From assembly GCF_000420305.1 (NCBI RefSeq), contig NZ_ATUR01000002.1:1-64000 (forward strand): a stretch of 64,000 bases of DNA, read 5' to 3'. This document shows positions 49,146 through 58,966 of the stretch, one piece after another. The translations under genes and the position numbers were made by a program. A model generated the notes under the pieces. It was not told where the DNA came from, did no database searches, and worked only from the letters and a program-made list of their open reading frames with translations. The first letter of the stretch is position 1. Every line of letters starts with the position of its first letter. The DNA comes from Novosphingopyxis baekryungensis DSM 16222 (lineage in GTDB: Bacteria > Pseudomonadota > Alphaproteobacteria > Sphingomonadales > Sphingomonadaceae).

Positions 49146-50975
49146 ATGAAATCGATACTGCTCGCCAGCGCCGCCGCCCTTTGCCTCAGCGCCTGTGCCG
49201 CCATGCCGGACAATCGCCCGGCCGCCGCCGCCACCGCGCCGCAAGCCGTATCGACCGATCAGGCAGCGCATGAGGAATTGTTCGCGCTGTTTTCTGCGGC
49301 AGACGAGGCCAATCTGAAGCGTAACCCGCTCGAAGCGCTGTTCCGCGGCGACGATCGCTATGCCGACCGGCTGGGCGATTATCTGTCCGATGCCTATGAC
49401 GCCGCCGAAAAGAAGGCGGCCGAGGACAATCTCGCCGCGCTGAATGCCATCGACCGCGCCGCCCTCTCGCAGACCGACCGCATCGCCTATGATGTGTTCG
49501 CGCAGAACCAGAAGGCGATCCTGCGCGGCTTCGAGGCGGATGTGTACACCGCCAGCATCGTGCGGCCGATCAACCATTTCAGCGGCTTTCACACTTTCTA
49601 TCCCGGCTTTGCCAGCGGCAAGGGGGCGGCTCCGTTCAAGACGCTGGCCGATTATGAGAACAATCTGAAACGTCACGCGCAGTTCCTGGCCATCAGCGAC
49701 CGCGCGATCGACCGCTTTCGCCAGGGCATGGACGCGGGCATTTTCGAAACGAAACTGACCATCCGCAACGTGATCGACCAGCTCGATACGCAGCTGGCCA
49801 TTCCGGTGGAGGAATCGCCTTATTATGCGCCGGTGACCATGTTCCCGGACACGATAAGCGCGGCGGACCAGGCCCGTCTCCAGCGCGAATATCGCGCCAT
49901 GGTGGTGGACGGCATCTACCCGTCCTATCGGCGAACGCGCGATTTTCTGGAAAACGAATATCTGCCGCTGGCCCGCGAAGAGGTGGGCCTGTCCGCGATG
50001 AAGGGCGGCGCGGCCTATTATGACTATCTGCTGCAGCAGACGACCACGCTGGACGATGTGACCGCCGATGGCATCCACCAGCTGGGCCTGAGCGAAGTGG
50101 CGCGCATTCGCGGCGAAATGGAAAAGGTGAAGGACGAAGTCGGCTTCGAGGGCACGCTGGCCGAGTTCTTCGAATTCATCCGCACCGATCCGCAGTTCAA
50201 GCCGGAAAGCCGCGAGGCGCTGACCGCCAGTTATTACGCCATCGAGAAAAAGGTGCAGGCGCAGATCCCCAGCCAGTTCGCCACGCTGCCCGAGGCGCCG
50301 CTCGAAATCCGGCCCTATGAGGAATATCGGGAGAAATATGAGGCTGGTGGCAGCTATCAGTCCGGCACGCCGGATGGATCGCGACCCGGCATCTTCTATT
50401 TCAACGCCTATGATCTGCCCAGCCGCACCACGCCGGGCGAAACCACGCTGTTCCTGCACGAAGGCGCCCCGGGCCATCATTTCCAGATCAGCCTGGCGCA
50501 GGAGAATGAGGCGCTGCCCAATTTCATGCGCTTCGGCGGCAACACGGCCTATGTCGAAGGCTGGGCGCTCTATGCCGAATCGCTCGGCTATCCGATGGGC
50601 CTGCTGAACGATCCCTATCAGCGCTTCGGCTCGCTGGACGACGAGATGCTGCGCGCCATGCGGCTGGTGGTCGATACCGGCCTGCATTCCAAGGGCTGGG
50701 GCCGCGACAAGGCGATCGCCTATATGCTGGCCAATAGCGGTATGGGCAAAACCGATGCCACGGCGGAGGTGGAGCGCTATATCGCCATTCCCAGCCAGGC
50801 GGTGGCCTACAAGATCGGCGCGCTGACCATCCAGCGGTTGAAGAAGCAGGCTGAGGCTGCGCTGGGCGACCGGTTCGATCCGCGTGAATTCCACGATCAG
50901 GTGCTGGGCACCGGCGCGCTGCCGCTCAGCGTGCTGGACGCGAAAATTCAGGACTGGATCGCCGCCAAGGGCTGA
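49146..50975 (+). CDS. DUF885 lipoprotein (putative metallo-peptidase-like)
   Basis: The protein has 609 residues. A lipoprotein signal (MKSILLASAAALCLSAC, lipobox LSAC) is followed by the DUF885 domain. It contains the zinc-type motif HEGAPGHHFQ (about residue 438) and NTAYVEGWALYAESLGY with a conserved Glu. The fold resembles M32/M3-like peptidases but activity is unproved. The mature protein is expected in the periplasm or outer membrane. Confidence 0.93.
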   Translation: MKSILLASAAALCLSACAAMPDNRPAAAATAPQAVSTDQAAHEELFALFSAADEANLKRNPLEALFRGDDRYADRLGDYLSDAYDAAEKKAAEDNLAALNAIDRAALSQTDRIAYDVFAQNQKAILRGFEADVYTASIVRPINHFSGFHTFYPGFASGKGAAPFKTLADYENNLKRHAQFLAISDRAIDRFRQGMDAGIFETKLTIRNVIDQLDTQLAIPVEESPYYAPVTMFPDTISAADQARLQREYRAMVVDGIYPSYRRTRDFLENEYLPLAREEVGLSAMKGGAAYYDYLLQQTTTLDDVTADGIHQLGLSEVARIRGEMEKVKDEVGFEGTLAEFFEFIRTDPQFKPESREALTASYYAIEKKVQAQIPSQFATLPEAPLEIRPYEEYREKYEAGGSYQSGTPDGSRPGIFYFNAYDLPSRTTPGETTLFLHEGAPGHHFQISLAQENEALPNFMRFGGNTAYVEGWALYAESLGYPMGLLNDPYQRFGSLDDEMLRAMRLVVDTGLHSKGWGRDKAIAYMLANSGMGKTDATAEVERYIAIPSQAVAYKIGALTIQRLKKQAEAALGDRFDPREFHDQVLGTGALPLSVLDAKIQDWIAAKG

Positions 50976-51044
50976 TCGCCGCCTCTTCTTCTGCGGTCCA
51001 GGCGGCGTGCGGATCCACGCGGCGCGCGGCGGCGTTACAGGTCG

Positions 51045-51578
51045 ATGACCCATCGACGCTTCCCGCGCCTCGGCGCGCTTGCCCTGGCGCTCGCCGCCCC
51101 ACTGGCTCTGGCCGGCTGCATGGGTCAGGTGACAGCGCCGGAGCTGGCGGCGCCCACCCCGCGCTTCGACGCGCTGGCCTTTTTCGAGGGCGAGAGCACG
51201 GGGCTGGGCACGCTGGACAAGATCGTCGGCAAGACGGTGACCACCCGCGTCAGCAGCACCGGCACGCGCCAGCCGGACGGATCGCTGCGGCTCGTGCAGC
51301 GCGTGACCGAAGGCAGCAAGCCGCAGCGCACACGCAGCTGGGTGATCCGCGAAACCGCGTCTGGCCGATATCAAGGCACGCTGACCGATGCCACCGGCCC
51401 CGTCACCGGTGAAAGCAACGGCAACCGCCTGCACCTCGCCTACCGCATGAAGGGCGGCTTCGACGTCGACCAGTGGCTGTATCTCGAACCCGGTGGCCGC
51501 GTGGCGCAAAACCGCATGAAGGTCAGCAAGCTGGGCGTGGCCGTCGCCAGGCTGGACGAGACCATCCGCAAACAGTGA
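51045..51578 (+). CDS. DUF3833-type lipoprotein
   Basis: The protein has 177 residues with a lipoprotein signal (lipobox LAGC, residues 22-25). The DUF3833 core is FFEGESTGLGTLDKIVGKTVTTRV, SWVIRE, GRYQGTLTDATGPVTGESNGNRLHLAYRMK, WLYLEPGGRVAQNRMKVSKLGVAVARLDETIRK. The family is envelope-associated and uncharacterised. It follows the DUF885 gene by 69 bases on the same strand. Confidence 0.9.
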   Translation: MTHRRFPRLGALALALAAPLALAGCMGQVTAPELAAPTPRFDALAFFEGESTGLGTLDKIVGKTVTTRVSSTGTRQPDGSLRLVQRVTEGSKPQRTRSWVIRETASGRYQGTLTDATGPVTGESNGNRLHLAYRMKGGFDVDQWLYLEPGGRVAQNRMKVSKLGVAVARLDETIRKQ

Positions 51579-51759
51579 GCGCCCGCAAGCCGTAATTAAG
51601 CGCTGTCCTACTGGGGGCGGGGTGGGGTATGCTGATGGTTATGATGTTTGCGTCTGCCCCTGATCCGTTCCGCTTTTCCGCGTGCGGCGGGGTGGGAGAT
51701 TTTGTCGCTCTGGACAGTGTGACCTGTGTGAACCTGGCGTGCGCGCCGGGGGTGTTTGC

Positions 51760-52737
51760 ATGGCGCAGGTGAAGGCCGCGCGGCCGCTGGAGCTGTTCTC
51801 GCGCGCCGAGTGGAGCGCCTTGACGCAGGTGTCGCGATGGCGGGGCGCTTGGCTGGTGGTGCATGGCTGGGCGGTGATCGCGCTGGCCATCGGCGGCGCG
51901 CTTTGGACATGGGAGGTTGCCGGGCCGCTGGCCGGGGTGCCCGCCGTGCTGCTCGCGATCGTGATCGTCGGCGGGCGGCAACTGGGCCTGGCCATCCTGA
52001 TGCATGACGCGGCGCATGGGCTGCTGAGCCCGAACCGGCGCTGGAACAACCGGCTGGGCGAATGGCTCACCGGCGCGCCCGTGGGCAGCGATTTGCAGGC
52101 CTACCGCGCCTATCACCTGACCCATCACCGTTACACGCAGCAGGAGGAGGACCCGGACCTGATCCTGTCCAAGCCTTTCCCGACCAGCCGGGCCAGCCTG
52201 CGCCGCAAGATGTGGCGCGATCTCACCGGCCGCACCTTCCTCAAGACGCGGGCTGCGCAGGTGCTGGGCGGCTGGCGGGCGCTGACGAAAGCGCGCGCAG
52301 AGGGGGCGGGGAAGGGCGAAGTGCGCTCCTTTGCCGGAAACGCCGTGCTGCGCTTCCTGCTGGTGAACGCGCTATTGCTGATCGTGCCATGGGCGCTTGG
52401 CGCCGGGCCGTGGCCGTTCCTGATCTGGCTGGCCGCGCTGGCCACCACGTTCCAGCTGTTTCTGCGCATCCGCAACATTGCCGAGCATGCCTGCACCGCC
52501 ACCGGATCGGACGATCCGTTCACCCATGCGCGCACCACGCATGCCAACTGGATCGAGCGGGCTACCGTCGCGCCCTATTGGGTCAACTTCCATTCGGAGC
52601 ATCATCTGTTCATGGCCGTCCCCTGCTATCGCCTGCCGTCGGCGCACCGCGCGCTTGTTGCCAAGGGCTATGCCGAGCGCATGACCATCGCGCCGGGCTA
52701 TGCCCATGTGCTGCGCATGGCAGCGGGCGCGGCATGA
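51760..52737 (+). CDS. Fatty-acid desaturase
   Basis: The protein has 325 residues from ATG 51760. The three histidine boxes are HDAAH (about 89-93), HLTHH and HSEHH, which bind the di-iron centre. Helices around residues 35-75 and 205-240 anchor it in the inner membrane. It oxidises acyl chains, and the exact lipid is unknown. The stop overlaps the deacetylase start by 4 bases. Confidence 0.92.
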   Translation: MAQVKAARPLELFSRAEWSALTQVSRWRGAWLVVHGWAVIALAIGGALWTWEVAGPLAGVPAVLLAIVIVGGRQLGLAILMHDAAHGLLSPNRRWNNRLGEWLTGAPVGSDLQAYRAYHLTHHRYTQQEEDPDLILSKPFPTSRASLRRKMWRDLTGRTFLKTRAAQVLGGWRALTKARAEGAGKGEVRSFAGNAVLRFLLVNALLLIVPWALGAGPWPFLIWLAALATTFQLFLRIRNIAEHACTATGSDDPFTHARTTHANWIERATVAPYWVNFHSEHHLFMAVPCYRLPSAHRALVAKGYAERMTIAPGYAHVLRMAAGAA

Positions 52738-53921
52738 GCGCCGAGATCGCCACGAAGGGCCGCGCGATCCTGGAGACGCTGGTGGCGTTCGACACCACCT
52801 CGCGCCTCAGCAATCTGGCGCTGATCGAATGGGTCGAGGCCTATCTGGCGAACTTCGGTATCGCCGGGCGGCGGGTGCCGAATGCGGCAGGCGACAAGGC
52901 CAATTTCTACGCCACCATCGGTCCTGATGTGGCGGGCGGGGTGATCCTGTCCGGCCATAGCGATGTCGTGCCGATCGACGGGCAGGACTGGTCGAGCGAT
53001 CCGTGGGTGGTGACCGAGCGCGAAGGCAAGCTGCACGGGCGCGGGACCAGCGACATGAAGGCGTTCATCGCGCTCGCGCTGGCCGCGGTGCCGCTGTTCC
53101 AGCAGGGGCGGCGGCCCGTGCACATTGCGCTGAGCTATGACGAGGAGGTCGGCTGCAAGGGCGCGCCGGACATGATCGCCAGCATCGCCCGGCATGTGCC
53201 CGCACCGATGCTCGCCGTGGTGGGTGAGCCGACCAGCATGGCGGTGGTGACGGGGCATAAGGGCATCGCCCTGCACGAGGTGCGCGTGCGCGGGCATGAG
53301 GCGCATAGCAGCCTGACGCATCTGGGTGTCTCGGCCAACAATGTCGCCATCGGCCTGATGCACGAACTGATGGAACTGGCCGAGGCGCTGAAGGCGCAGG
53401 CCGATCCGGACAGTCCGTTCACCCCGCCGCACGCCACGCTGACCGTCGGCATCATGCAGGGCGGCACGGCGAGCAACATCCTGGCGCGCGATTGCCGCTT
53501 CCAGTTCGATCTGCGCTGCCCGCCCGGGCAGGACCCGCTGGCGATCCTTGCGCCGTTCATGGAGCGGGTGGCCGCGGTGGATGCCGAGATAAAGTCGCGG
53601 TTTGAGGAATGCGGCGTGACCATCGAGCGCTTGTCGCACACGCCGCCGCTGACGCCGGTTGCGGACGGCGCGGCAGAGGCGTTCGTGCGCTCGCTCACTG
53701 GCGATAACGGCCCGGCGCTGGCGGTGTCCTACGCCGCCGAGGCGGGGCAGTTCGCCCGCGCCGGCTTCGCCACCGTGCTGTGCGGCCCCGGCTCGATCGA
53801 ACAGGCGCATCAGCCGGACGAGTGGATCGCGCTCGACCAGATCGACAAGGGCGCCGCCTTCATGGTGCGGCTGGCCGAGCGATTGGCTGAGCGCCCGGCT
53901 GATCGCCCGGAAGAGCGGTAG
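52734..53921 (+). CDS. argE: Acetylornithine deacetylase (ArgE-like M20 peptidase)
   Basis: The protein has 395 residues from ATG 52734 (ATGA overlap). M20 metallo-hydrolase motifs: VILSGHSDVVPIDGQDWSSDPW, HGRGTSDMKAFIALAL, YDEEVGCKGAPDMI (catalytic Glu), VVGEPTSMAVVTGHKG, and AEAGQFARAGFATVLCGPGSIEQAHQPDEW. The ArgE assignment over other M20 members (DapE, carboxypeptidase) rests on the GEPTSMAVVTGHKG and GSIEQAHQPDEW blocks. Confidence 0.87.
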   Translation: MSAEIATKGRAILETLVAFDTTSRLSNLALIEWVEAYLANFGIAGRRVPNAAGDKANFYATIGPDVAGGVILSGHSDVVPIDGQDWSSDPWVVTEREGKLHGRGTSDMKAFIALALAAVPLFQQGRRPVHIALSYDEEVGCKGAPDMIASIARHVPAPMLAVVGEPTSMAVVTGHKGIALHEVRVRGHEAHSSLTHLGVSANNVAIGLMHELMELAEALKAQADPDSPFTPPHATLTVGIMQGGTASNILARDCRFQFDLRCPPGQDPLAILAPFMERVAAVDAEIKSRFEECGVTIERLSHTPPLTPVADGAAEAFVRSLTGDNGPALAVSYAAEAGQFARAGFATVLCGPGSIEQAHQPDEWIALDQIDKGAAFMVRLAERLAERPADRPEER

Positions 53922-53934
53922 AGGGGGAGGCGGT

Positions 53935-55506
53935 CTAGGCCAGCGCTTCGGCGATCAGCGTGCGCGTGTTGGCGACGCCGTAGAGCTGGATGAAGCTGCC
54001 CATACGCGGGCCTTGCGAGGAGCCGAGCAGCGTCTCGTACAGCGCCTTGAACCAGTCACGGAGGTTCTCAAAGCCATGCGCCTCATCCTTGCCGATGGTA
54101 TAGACGATGGTCTGAATGTCCTCCGCAGGGGCATCCTCGGGCAGCTCGGCGAGCGCCGCATCGAGCTGCCGCAGCGCCGCCACCTCGCCGGCCACCGGCT
54201 TGCGGCGGTTCAGCGTGGGGGCGATGTAGTCGCGGGCATAGGCCAGCGCGTTGTCGATCAGGCCGTCCAGCTCTGGATAGCGCTGCGCCGACGCATCGGG
54301 CACATAGTTGCGCAGATAGCTCCATACCGCGTCCTTGTCCGCATCGGCGCCCATCACGCCGACGAGGTTGAGGAGCAGGCCGAAGGTGACCGGCAGCTCG
54401 CCATCCGGCACGTCGCCGTTGTGCAGGTGATGCACCGGGTTGCCGAGCCGCTTGTTCGCATCCTGATCCTGCCAGTTGGCGCGGAACTGGTAGTAGTCGT
54501 CCACCGCACGCGGGATCACGCCGACATGCAGCTGCTTGGCGCTCTTGGGGTTGGGGAAGATGTAGAAGGCGAGCGAGGTGTCGCTGCCATAGGTCAGCCA
54601 CTGGTCGATCGACAGGCCGTTGCCCTTGGACTTCGAGATCTTCTCGCCCTTCTCGTCCAGGAACAGCTCGTAGATCAGTCCTTCCGGCTTGCGCCCGCCC
54701 AGCACCTTGGCGATTTTGCCGGACTGGATACCGCTGTCGGTCAGGTCCTTGCCGTACATCTCATAGTCCACGCCCAGCGCCACCCAGCGCATGGCCCAGT
54801 CGACCTTCCACTGCAGCTTGGCATGCCCGCCGAGGATCGACCGTTCGATGGTCTGTCCCTCATCCTCGAAGCGCACGATGCCCTCTTCGGCGTCGACCAC
54901 CTCGACCGGCACCTGCAGCACGACGCCGCTGGTCGGGCTCACCGGCATGACGGGCGAGTAGGTGCGGCGGCGTTCCTCGCGCAGCGTGGGCAGCATGATG
55001 TCCATGATCTGGTCGAACCGGCGCAGCACGTTCTTCAGCGCTTCGTCGAAATGACCGCCCTCATAGCGCTCGGTCGAGCTGATGAACTCGTACTCGAAGC
55101 CAAAGCGATCGAGGAAGCTGCGCAGCTGTGCGTTGTTGTGCGCAGCGAAGCTGTCATGCGTGCCGAACGGATCGGGGATGCGGCTCAGGGGCTTGCCCAG
55201 ATGTTCGGTCAGCATGGCGTGATTGGGCACATTGTCGGGCACCTTGCGCAGGCCGTCCATATCGTCGCTGAACGCCACCAGCCGGGTGGGCGCGCCGCCG
55301 GTGAGCGTCTCATAGGCCTGCCGGACCCAGGTGGTGCGCTGCACTTCCTGAAAGGTGCCGATATGGGGCAGGCCGGAGGGGCCGTAACCGGTCTCGAACA
55401 GCACGCCGCCGGGCTTGCCATCGGGGTATCGCTTGAGGAGCTTCTTCGCCTCCTCGAATACCCAGGTCTTGTTCTGCTTGGCGGCGGCTTGATAGTCCAC
55501 GGACAC
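53935..55506 (-). CDS. lysK: Lysyl-tRNA synthetase, class I
   Basis: The protein has 523 residues from GTG 55506 (GGAAAGGAAAC ribosome site); GTG 55500 is a second option, and ATGs further upstream sit in the neighbouring gene. Class I motifs: SGLPHIGTF (HIGH) and KISKSKGNG (KMSKS). Class I LysRS is archaeal-type but widespread in alphaproteobacteria. It lies head to head with the helicase, with only 20 bases between the starts. Confidence 0.95.
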   Translation of the reverse strand: MSVDYQAAAKQNKTWVFEEAKKLLKRYPDGKPGGVLFETGYGPSGLPHIGTFQEVQRTTWVRQAYETLTGGAPTRLVAFSDDMDGLRKVPDNVPNHAMLTEHLGKPLSRIPDPFGTHDSFAAHNNAQLRSFLDRFGFEYEFISSTERYEGGHFDEALKNVLRRFDQIMDIMLPTLREERRRTYSPVMPVSPTSGVVLQVPVEVVDAEEGIVRFEDEGQTIERSILGGHAKLQWKVDWAMRWVALGVDYEMYGKDLTDSGIQSGKIAKVLGGRKPEGLIYELFLDEKGEKISKSKGNGLSIDQWLTYGSDTSLAFYIFPNPKSAKQLHVGVIPRAVDDYYQFRANWQDQDANKRLGNPVHHLHNGDVPDGELPVTFGLLLNLVGVMGADADKDAVWSYLRNYVPDASAQRYPELDGLIDNALAYARDYIAPTLNRRKPVAGEVAALRQLDAALAELPEDAPAEDIQTIVYTIGKDEAHGFENLRDWFKALYETLLGSSQGPRMGSFIQLYGVANTRTLIAEALA

Positions 55507-55526
55507 TGTTTCCTTTCCGTTCCCAC

Positions 55527-58310
55527 ATGGCATATGCGGGGCGCGTGAACACTCACCTAGCTTTCCCCGCGCTGCATGCAAGCCATGCGGGCATCTGGCT
55601 GGCCGAGCCGGGTCAGCCGCCGCGTGCCATCTCGAAGGGCGATGCGATCGGCCGGGCGGCGGAAACACCGGTGATCCTGATGAATGCGCCGCTGGTCGGG
55701 CGGCGGCTGGGCTATCCCGATCTGTCGGGGCTGGATCTGCTGGAGATGTTCGCCTTCGTACACCCCGCGCGCTTCATGGTGCCCACGCCCATGGGGCTGG
55801 CGCGGGTGCTGGATATCCCGGTATCGACGCGGGCGGAAGACAATGGGATCGATGACGCGGCCATTCCGCTGCTCTATCTCGCTGCTGCCGAAAAGCTGCT
55901 GGCCACCCTCGCCGATCCCGACTGGGCCGAGCGCGAGGGCGCATGGAACAGCGCGCAGGCGCTGTTCCGCCTGCGATGGCCTTGGGCAGCGGAGGTCAGC
56001 AAGCGCATCAAGCGGCCCGATAAGGCCGAGCGCTGGCTGTTTGCCAAGCTACCCGAATGGGAGGAACGAGCCGCGCGTCCGCAGCCGAAACAGGTGCGGA
56101 TCGATGAGGATGAAGCGCTGAAAAGCCTGCACGATCTCACCGGCGATGGCGCGGAACGGCGCGAGGGCCAGCGGCGATACGCGGTGGAGGCGGCCAAAGC
56201 GTTCAATCCGCGCGCCGTGAAGGGCCAGCCCAATATGCTGCTTGCCGAGGCGGGGACCGGTATCGGCAAGACGCTGGGCTATCTTGCGCCCGCCGCGCGC
56301 TGGTCCGCCAAGTCCGGCGGAGGGGTCTGGATCAGTACCTACACCAAGAACCTGCAACGTCAGCTGGTCGGAGAAACGCAGCGGCTCTATCCCGATCCAT
56401 CCCTGTTCCGTGAGAAGGTGGTGGTGCGCAAGGGCCGCGAAAACTATCTCTGCCTGCTCAACCTGGAGGACGCGCTGCAGGGCGGCTTTCAGGGGCGTGC
56501 AGCGGTGCTGGCGCAGCTGGTGGCACGCTGGGCCGCGTTCACGCGGGATGGCGATATGATCGGCGGCGATCTGCCCGGCTGGCTGGTCACGCTGTTCCGG
56601 CGCAATGGCACCACCGCGCTGACCGACCGGCGCGGCGAGTGCGTCTATGCCGGCTGCCCGCATTACCGCAAATGCTTCATCGAACATGCCGCGCGGGCCA
56701 GCGCGGATGCCGATATCGTCATTGCCAATCATGCGCTCGTCATGGTCAATGCCGCACGCGGACGCGAGCAGGCGAGTGCGCCGACGCGCCTGATCTTCGA
56801 CGAGGGGCATCATCTGTTCGATGCGGCGGACTCGATGTTCGCCGCCGCGCTGACCGGGCAGGAGACGATCGAGCTCAGGCGCTGGATCATCGGCCCGGAA
56901 GGCAAATCGCGCGGACGCAGGCGCGGGTTGGCCGCGCGGCTGGCCGACGTTGCGAGCTATGACGAAGAGGGCGGCCGCGCCATCGAAGCAGCGCGCACGG
57001 CAGCGACAGGATTGCCGTCCGACGGCTGGCTGCAGCGCGTGGCGGAGGGCGATCCGTTCGGGCCGATCGAGCGATTGCTGTGGGCGGTGCGCGGTTTCGT
57101 CTATGCACGGGACGAGAGCAAATCGGCGGAGGCCGGATATGGGCTCGAGACCGAGATTGCCGATCTGGACGGGCCGACGGTGGATGCCATCGCCACGGCC
57201 ATCGAGGCGCTGGAGATGTTGCAACGCCCGCTGGTTGTTCTGGGACGGCGGCTGGAGGCCATTCTGGCCGATCCGCCGGACTGGATGGACGCGCAGGCCC
57301 GTGCGCGTATCGAAGGCGCGATGGCCAGTATGGTTTGGCGCGTGGACTTGCTTGGTGGCTGGATATCGCTGCTGTCCAACGCCGTGGGCACGGCAGACCC
57401 GGACTTTGTCGACTGGATGGCGGTGGACCGGTTCGAGGGGCGCGATTTCGATATCGGCCTGCATCGCCACTGGCTCGATCCGATGCGTCCGGTGGCCGAG
57501 ATCGTGCTGAAGCCGGCGCACGGCGTCATCGTGACCTCCGCCACGCTGCGTGGCGGCGGCGATTGGGATACCGCGCAGGCCCGGTCCGGTGCGGTGCATC
57601 TGGACAAGCCGGCGGACCAGTTCGCCGCGCTCAGCCCGTTCGATTATGCCAATCAGGCCGAGGTGCTGATCGTGACCGACATCAAGCGCGGCGACACCGC
57701 GGCGCTGGCGCAAGGCTTTGCCCGGCTGATCGAGGCGAGCCGAGGCGGCGCGCTGGGGCTGTTCACCGCCATCCGCCGTCTGCGCGCCGTCCATGCGCGG
57801 ATCGCGGACCGGCTCGCCCGGTCCGGCCTGCCGCTCTACGCCCAGCATGTCGATCCGATCGACACCGGCACGCTGGTCGATATTTTCCGGGACGACCCGC
57901 GGGCTTCGCTGCTGGGCACCGACGCGCTGCGCGATGGCGTGGATGTGCCCGGTCAGTCTCTGCGGCTGGTGGTGATGGAGGGCGTACCCTGGCCCAAGCC
58001 CAATATCCTGCACCGTGCGCGCAAGCTGGCGTCGGGCGGCAAGGATTATGACGATCGGATCATCCGCGCCCGGCTGGCACAGGCCTTTGGACGGTTGATC
58101 CGCCGGGCGGACGACCATGGACGGTTCGTCATGCTGTCCTCTGCCATGCCGTCGCGCTTCCTGGATGCCTTTCCGCCCGGCACACCGATCCGCCGGGTTA
58201 CGCTGGACGAAGCGATTTCCAGCATTGCCGGGCTTTCGCCAGCGGCTAAAAGCGGGCATGAGCGGGATGGACTGCAGAGCCTGCTGGGTGAGGACCTGAC
58301 CGACTTATGA
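55527..58310 (+). CDS. DinG/XPD-type DNA helicase
   Basis: The protein has 927 residues (ATG 55527; GTG 55545 is an alternative). The N-terminal about 200 residues are family-specific. Walker A is AEAGTGIGKTLGYL, and DEGHHLFDAADS gives the DEAH box. Cysteines in CLLN, ECVYAGCPHYRKCF are positioned for the 4Fe-4S cluster of XPD/DinG helicases. Motif VI appears as QAFGRLIRRADDHG. It unwinds DNA in repair or replication restart. Its start is 20 bases from lysK. Confidence 0.88.
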   Translation: MAYAGRVNTHLAFPALHASHAGIWLAEPGQPPRAISKGDAIGRAAETPVILMNAPLVGRRLGYPDLSGLDLLEMFAFVHPARFMVPTPMGLARVLDIPVSTRAEDNGIDDAAIPLLYLAAAEKLLATLADPDWAEREGAWNSAQALFRLRWPWAAEVSKRIKRPDKAERWLFAKLPEWEERAARPQPKQVRIDEDEALKSLHDLTGDGAERREGQRRYAVEAAKAFNPRAVKGQPNMLLAEAGTGIGKTLGYLAPAARWSAKSGGGVWISTYTKNLQRQLVGETQRLYPDPSLFREKVVVRKGRENYLCLLNLEDALQGGFQGRAAVLAQLVARWAAFTRDGDMIGGDLPGWLVTLFRRNGTTALTDRRGECVYAGCPHYRKCFIEHAARASADADIVIANHALVMVNAARGREQASAPTRLIFDEGHHLFDAADSMFAAALTGQETIELRRWIIGPEGKSRGRRRGLAARLADVASYDEEGGRAIEAARTAATGLPSDGWLQRVAEGDPFGPIERLLWAVRGFVYARDESKSAEAGYGLETEIADLDGPTVDAIATAIEALEMLQRPLVVLGRRLEAILADPPDWMDAQARARIEGAMASMVWRVDLLGGWISLLSNAVGTADPDFVDWMAVDRFEGRDFDIGLHRHWLDPMRPVAEIVLKPAHGVIVTSATLRGGGDWDTAQARSGAVHLDKPADQFAALSPFDYANQAEVLIVTDIKRGDTAALAQGFARLIEASRGGALGLFTAIRRLRAVHARIADRLARSGLPLYAQHVDPIDTGTLVDIFRDDPRASLLGTDALRDGVDVPGQSLRLVVMEGVPWPKPNILHRARKLASGGKDYDDRIIRARLAQAFGRLIRRADDHGRFVMLSSAMPSRFLDAFPPGTPIRRVTLDEAISSIAGLSPAAKSGHERDGLQSLLGEDLTDL

Positions 58311-58852
58311 AGAAACTCACGCTGATACGCCATGCCAAGTCGGACTGGTCGGACGATGGCCTGCGCGATGTCGACCGGGCACTGAATGACCGCGGCTGGC
58401 GTGCTGCGCGGGTGGTCGGCAAATGGATGGCCGATCAGCGGTTGCAGTTCGATCTGATCCTGGCCAGCCCCGCCGTGCGCGTGGCGGAAACGCTCAGCGG
58501 TCTGGCGGAGGGCTATGGCCGCAAGCTCGAAGGCAGGGTCGACAAGCGGATCTATCTCGCGTCATCGGTCACCCTGCTCGAGGTGTTGCGAGACCAGGGC
58601 GGCGATGCCGATCATGTCATGATGTGCGGGCATAATCCCGGCATGGAAGATCTGGTGCTGGACCTTGTGCCGGAAGCCGTCGGCGGGGGGCAGCGCGACG
58701 CCGTGGAAGAGAAATTCCCGACCGCGTCTGTGGCCGAGATCGTGCTGGAGATCGCCGAATGGCGCGAACTCGACGGTCGTTGCGGGCGTATCGAGCGCTT
58801 CACTCGTCCGCGTGATCTGGCTGAGGATCTGGGGCCCCAATATCTGCGTTGA
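58307..58852 (+). CDS. SixA-like histidine phosphatase
   Basis: The protein has 181 residues with the catalytic RHAKSDW motif (residues 8-14; SixA/RHG family) and CGHNPGMEDL supplying the second His. The start overlaps the helicase stop by 4 bases. SixA of E. coli removes phosphate from Hpt-type histidines, but family members act on varied substrates. Confidence 0.9.
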   Translation: MKKLTLIRHAKSDWSDDGLRDVDRALNDRGWRAARVVGKWMADQRLQFDLILASPAVRVAETLSGLAEGYGRKLEGRVDKRIYLASSVTLLEVLRDQGGDADHVMMCGHNPGMEDLVLDLVPEAVGGGQRDAVEEKFPTASVAEIVLEIAEWRELDGRCGRIERFTRPRDLAEDLGPQYLR

Positions 58853-58966
58853 AGCCGCGTAACCCGCCGCCCTGATTGAACTAATCCCCTGATTGGCCAT
58901 TTGGTCTTCAGGGATGGTTCAGCAGGTCCATTACATGCTGATCATTCGCGTAATGGGAGAGTTTCA

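Noticed and set aside
49080-51509. An 809-codon minus-strand frame
   Set aside because: Antisense to the DUF885 and DUF3833 lipoproteins with no start context or domain.
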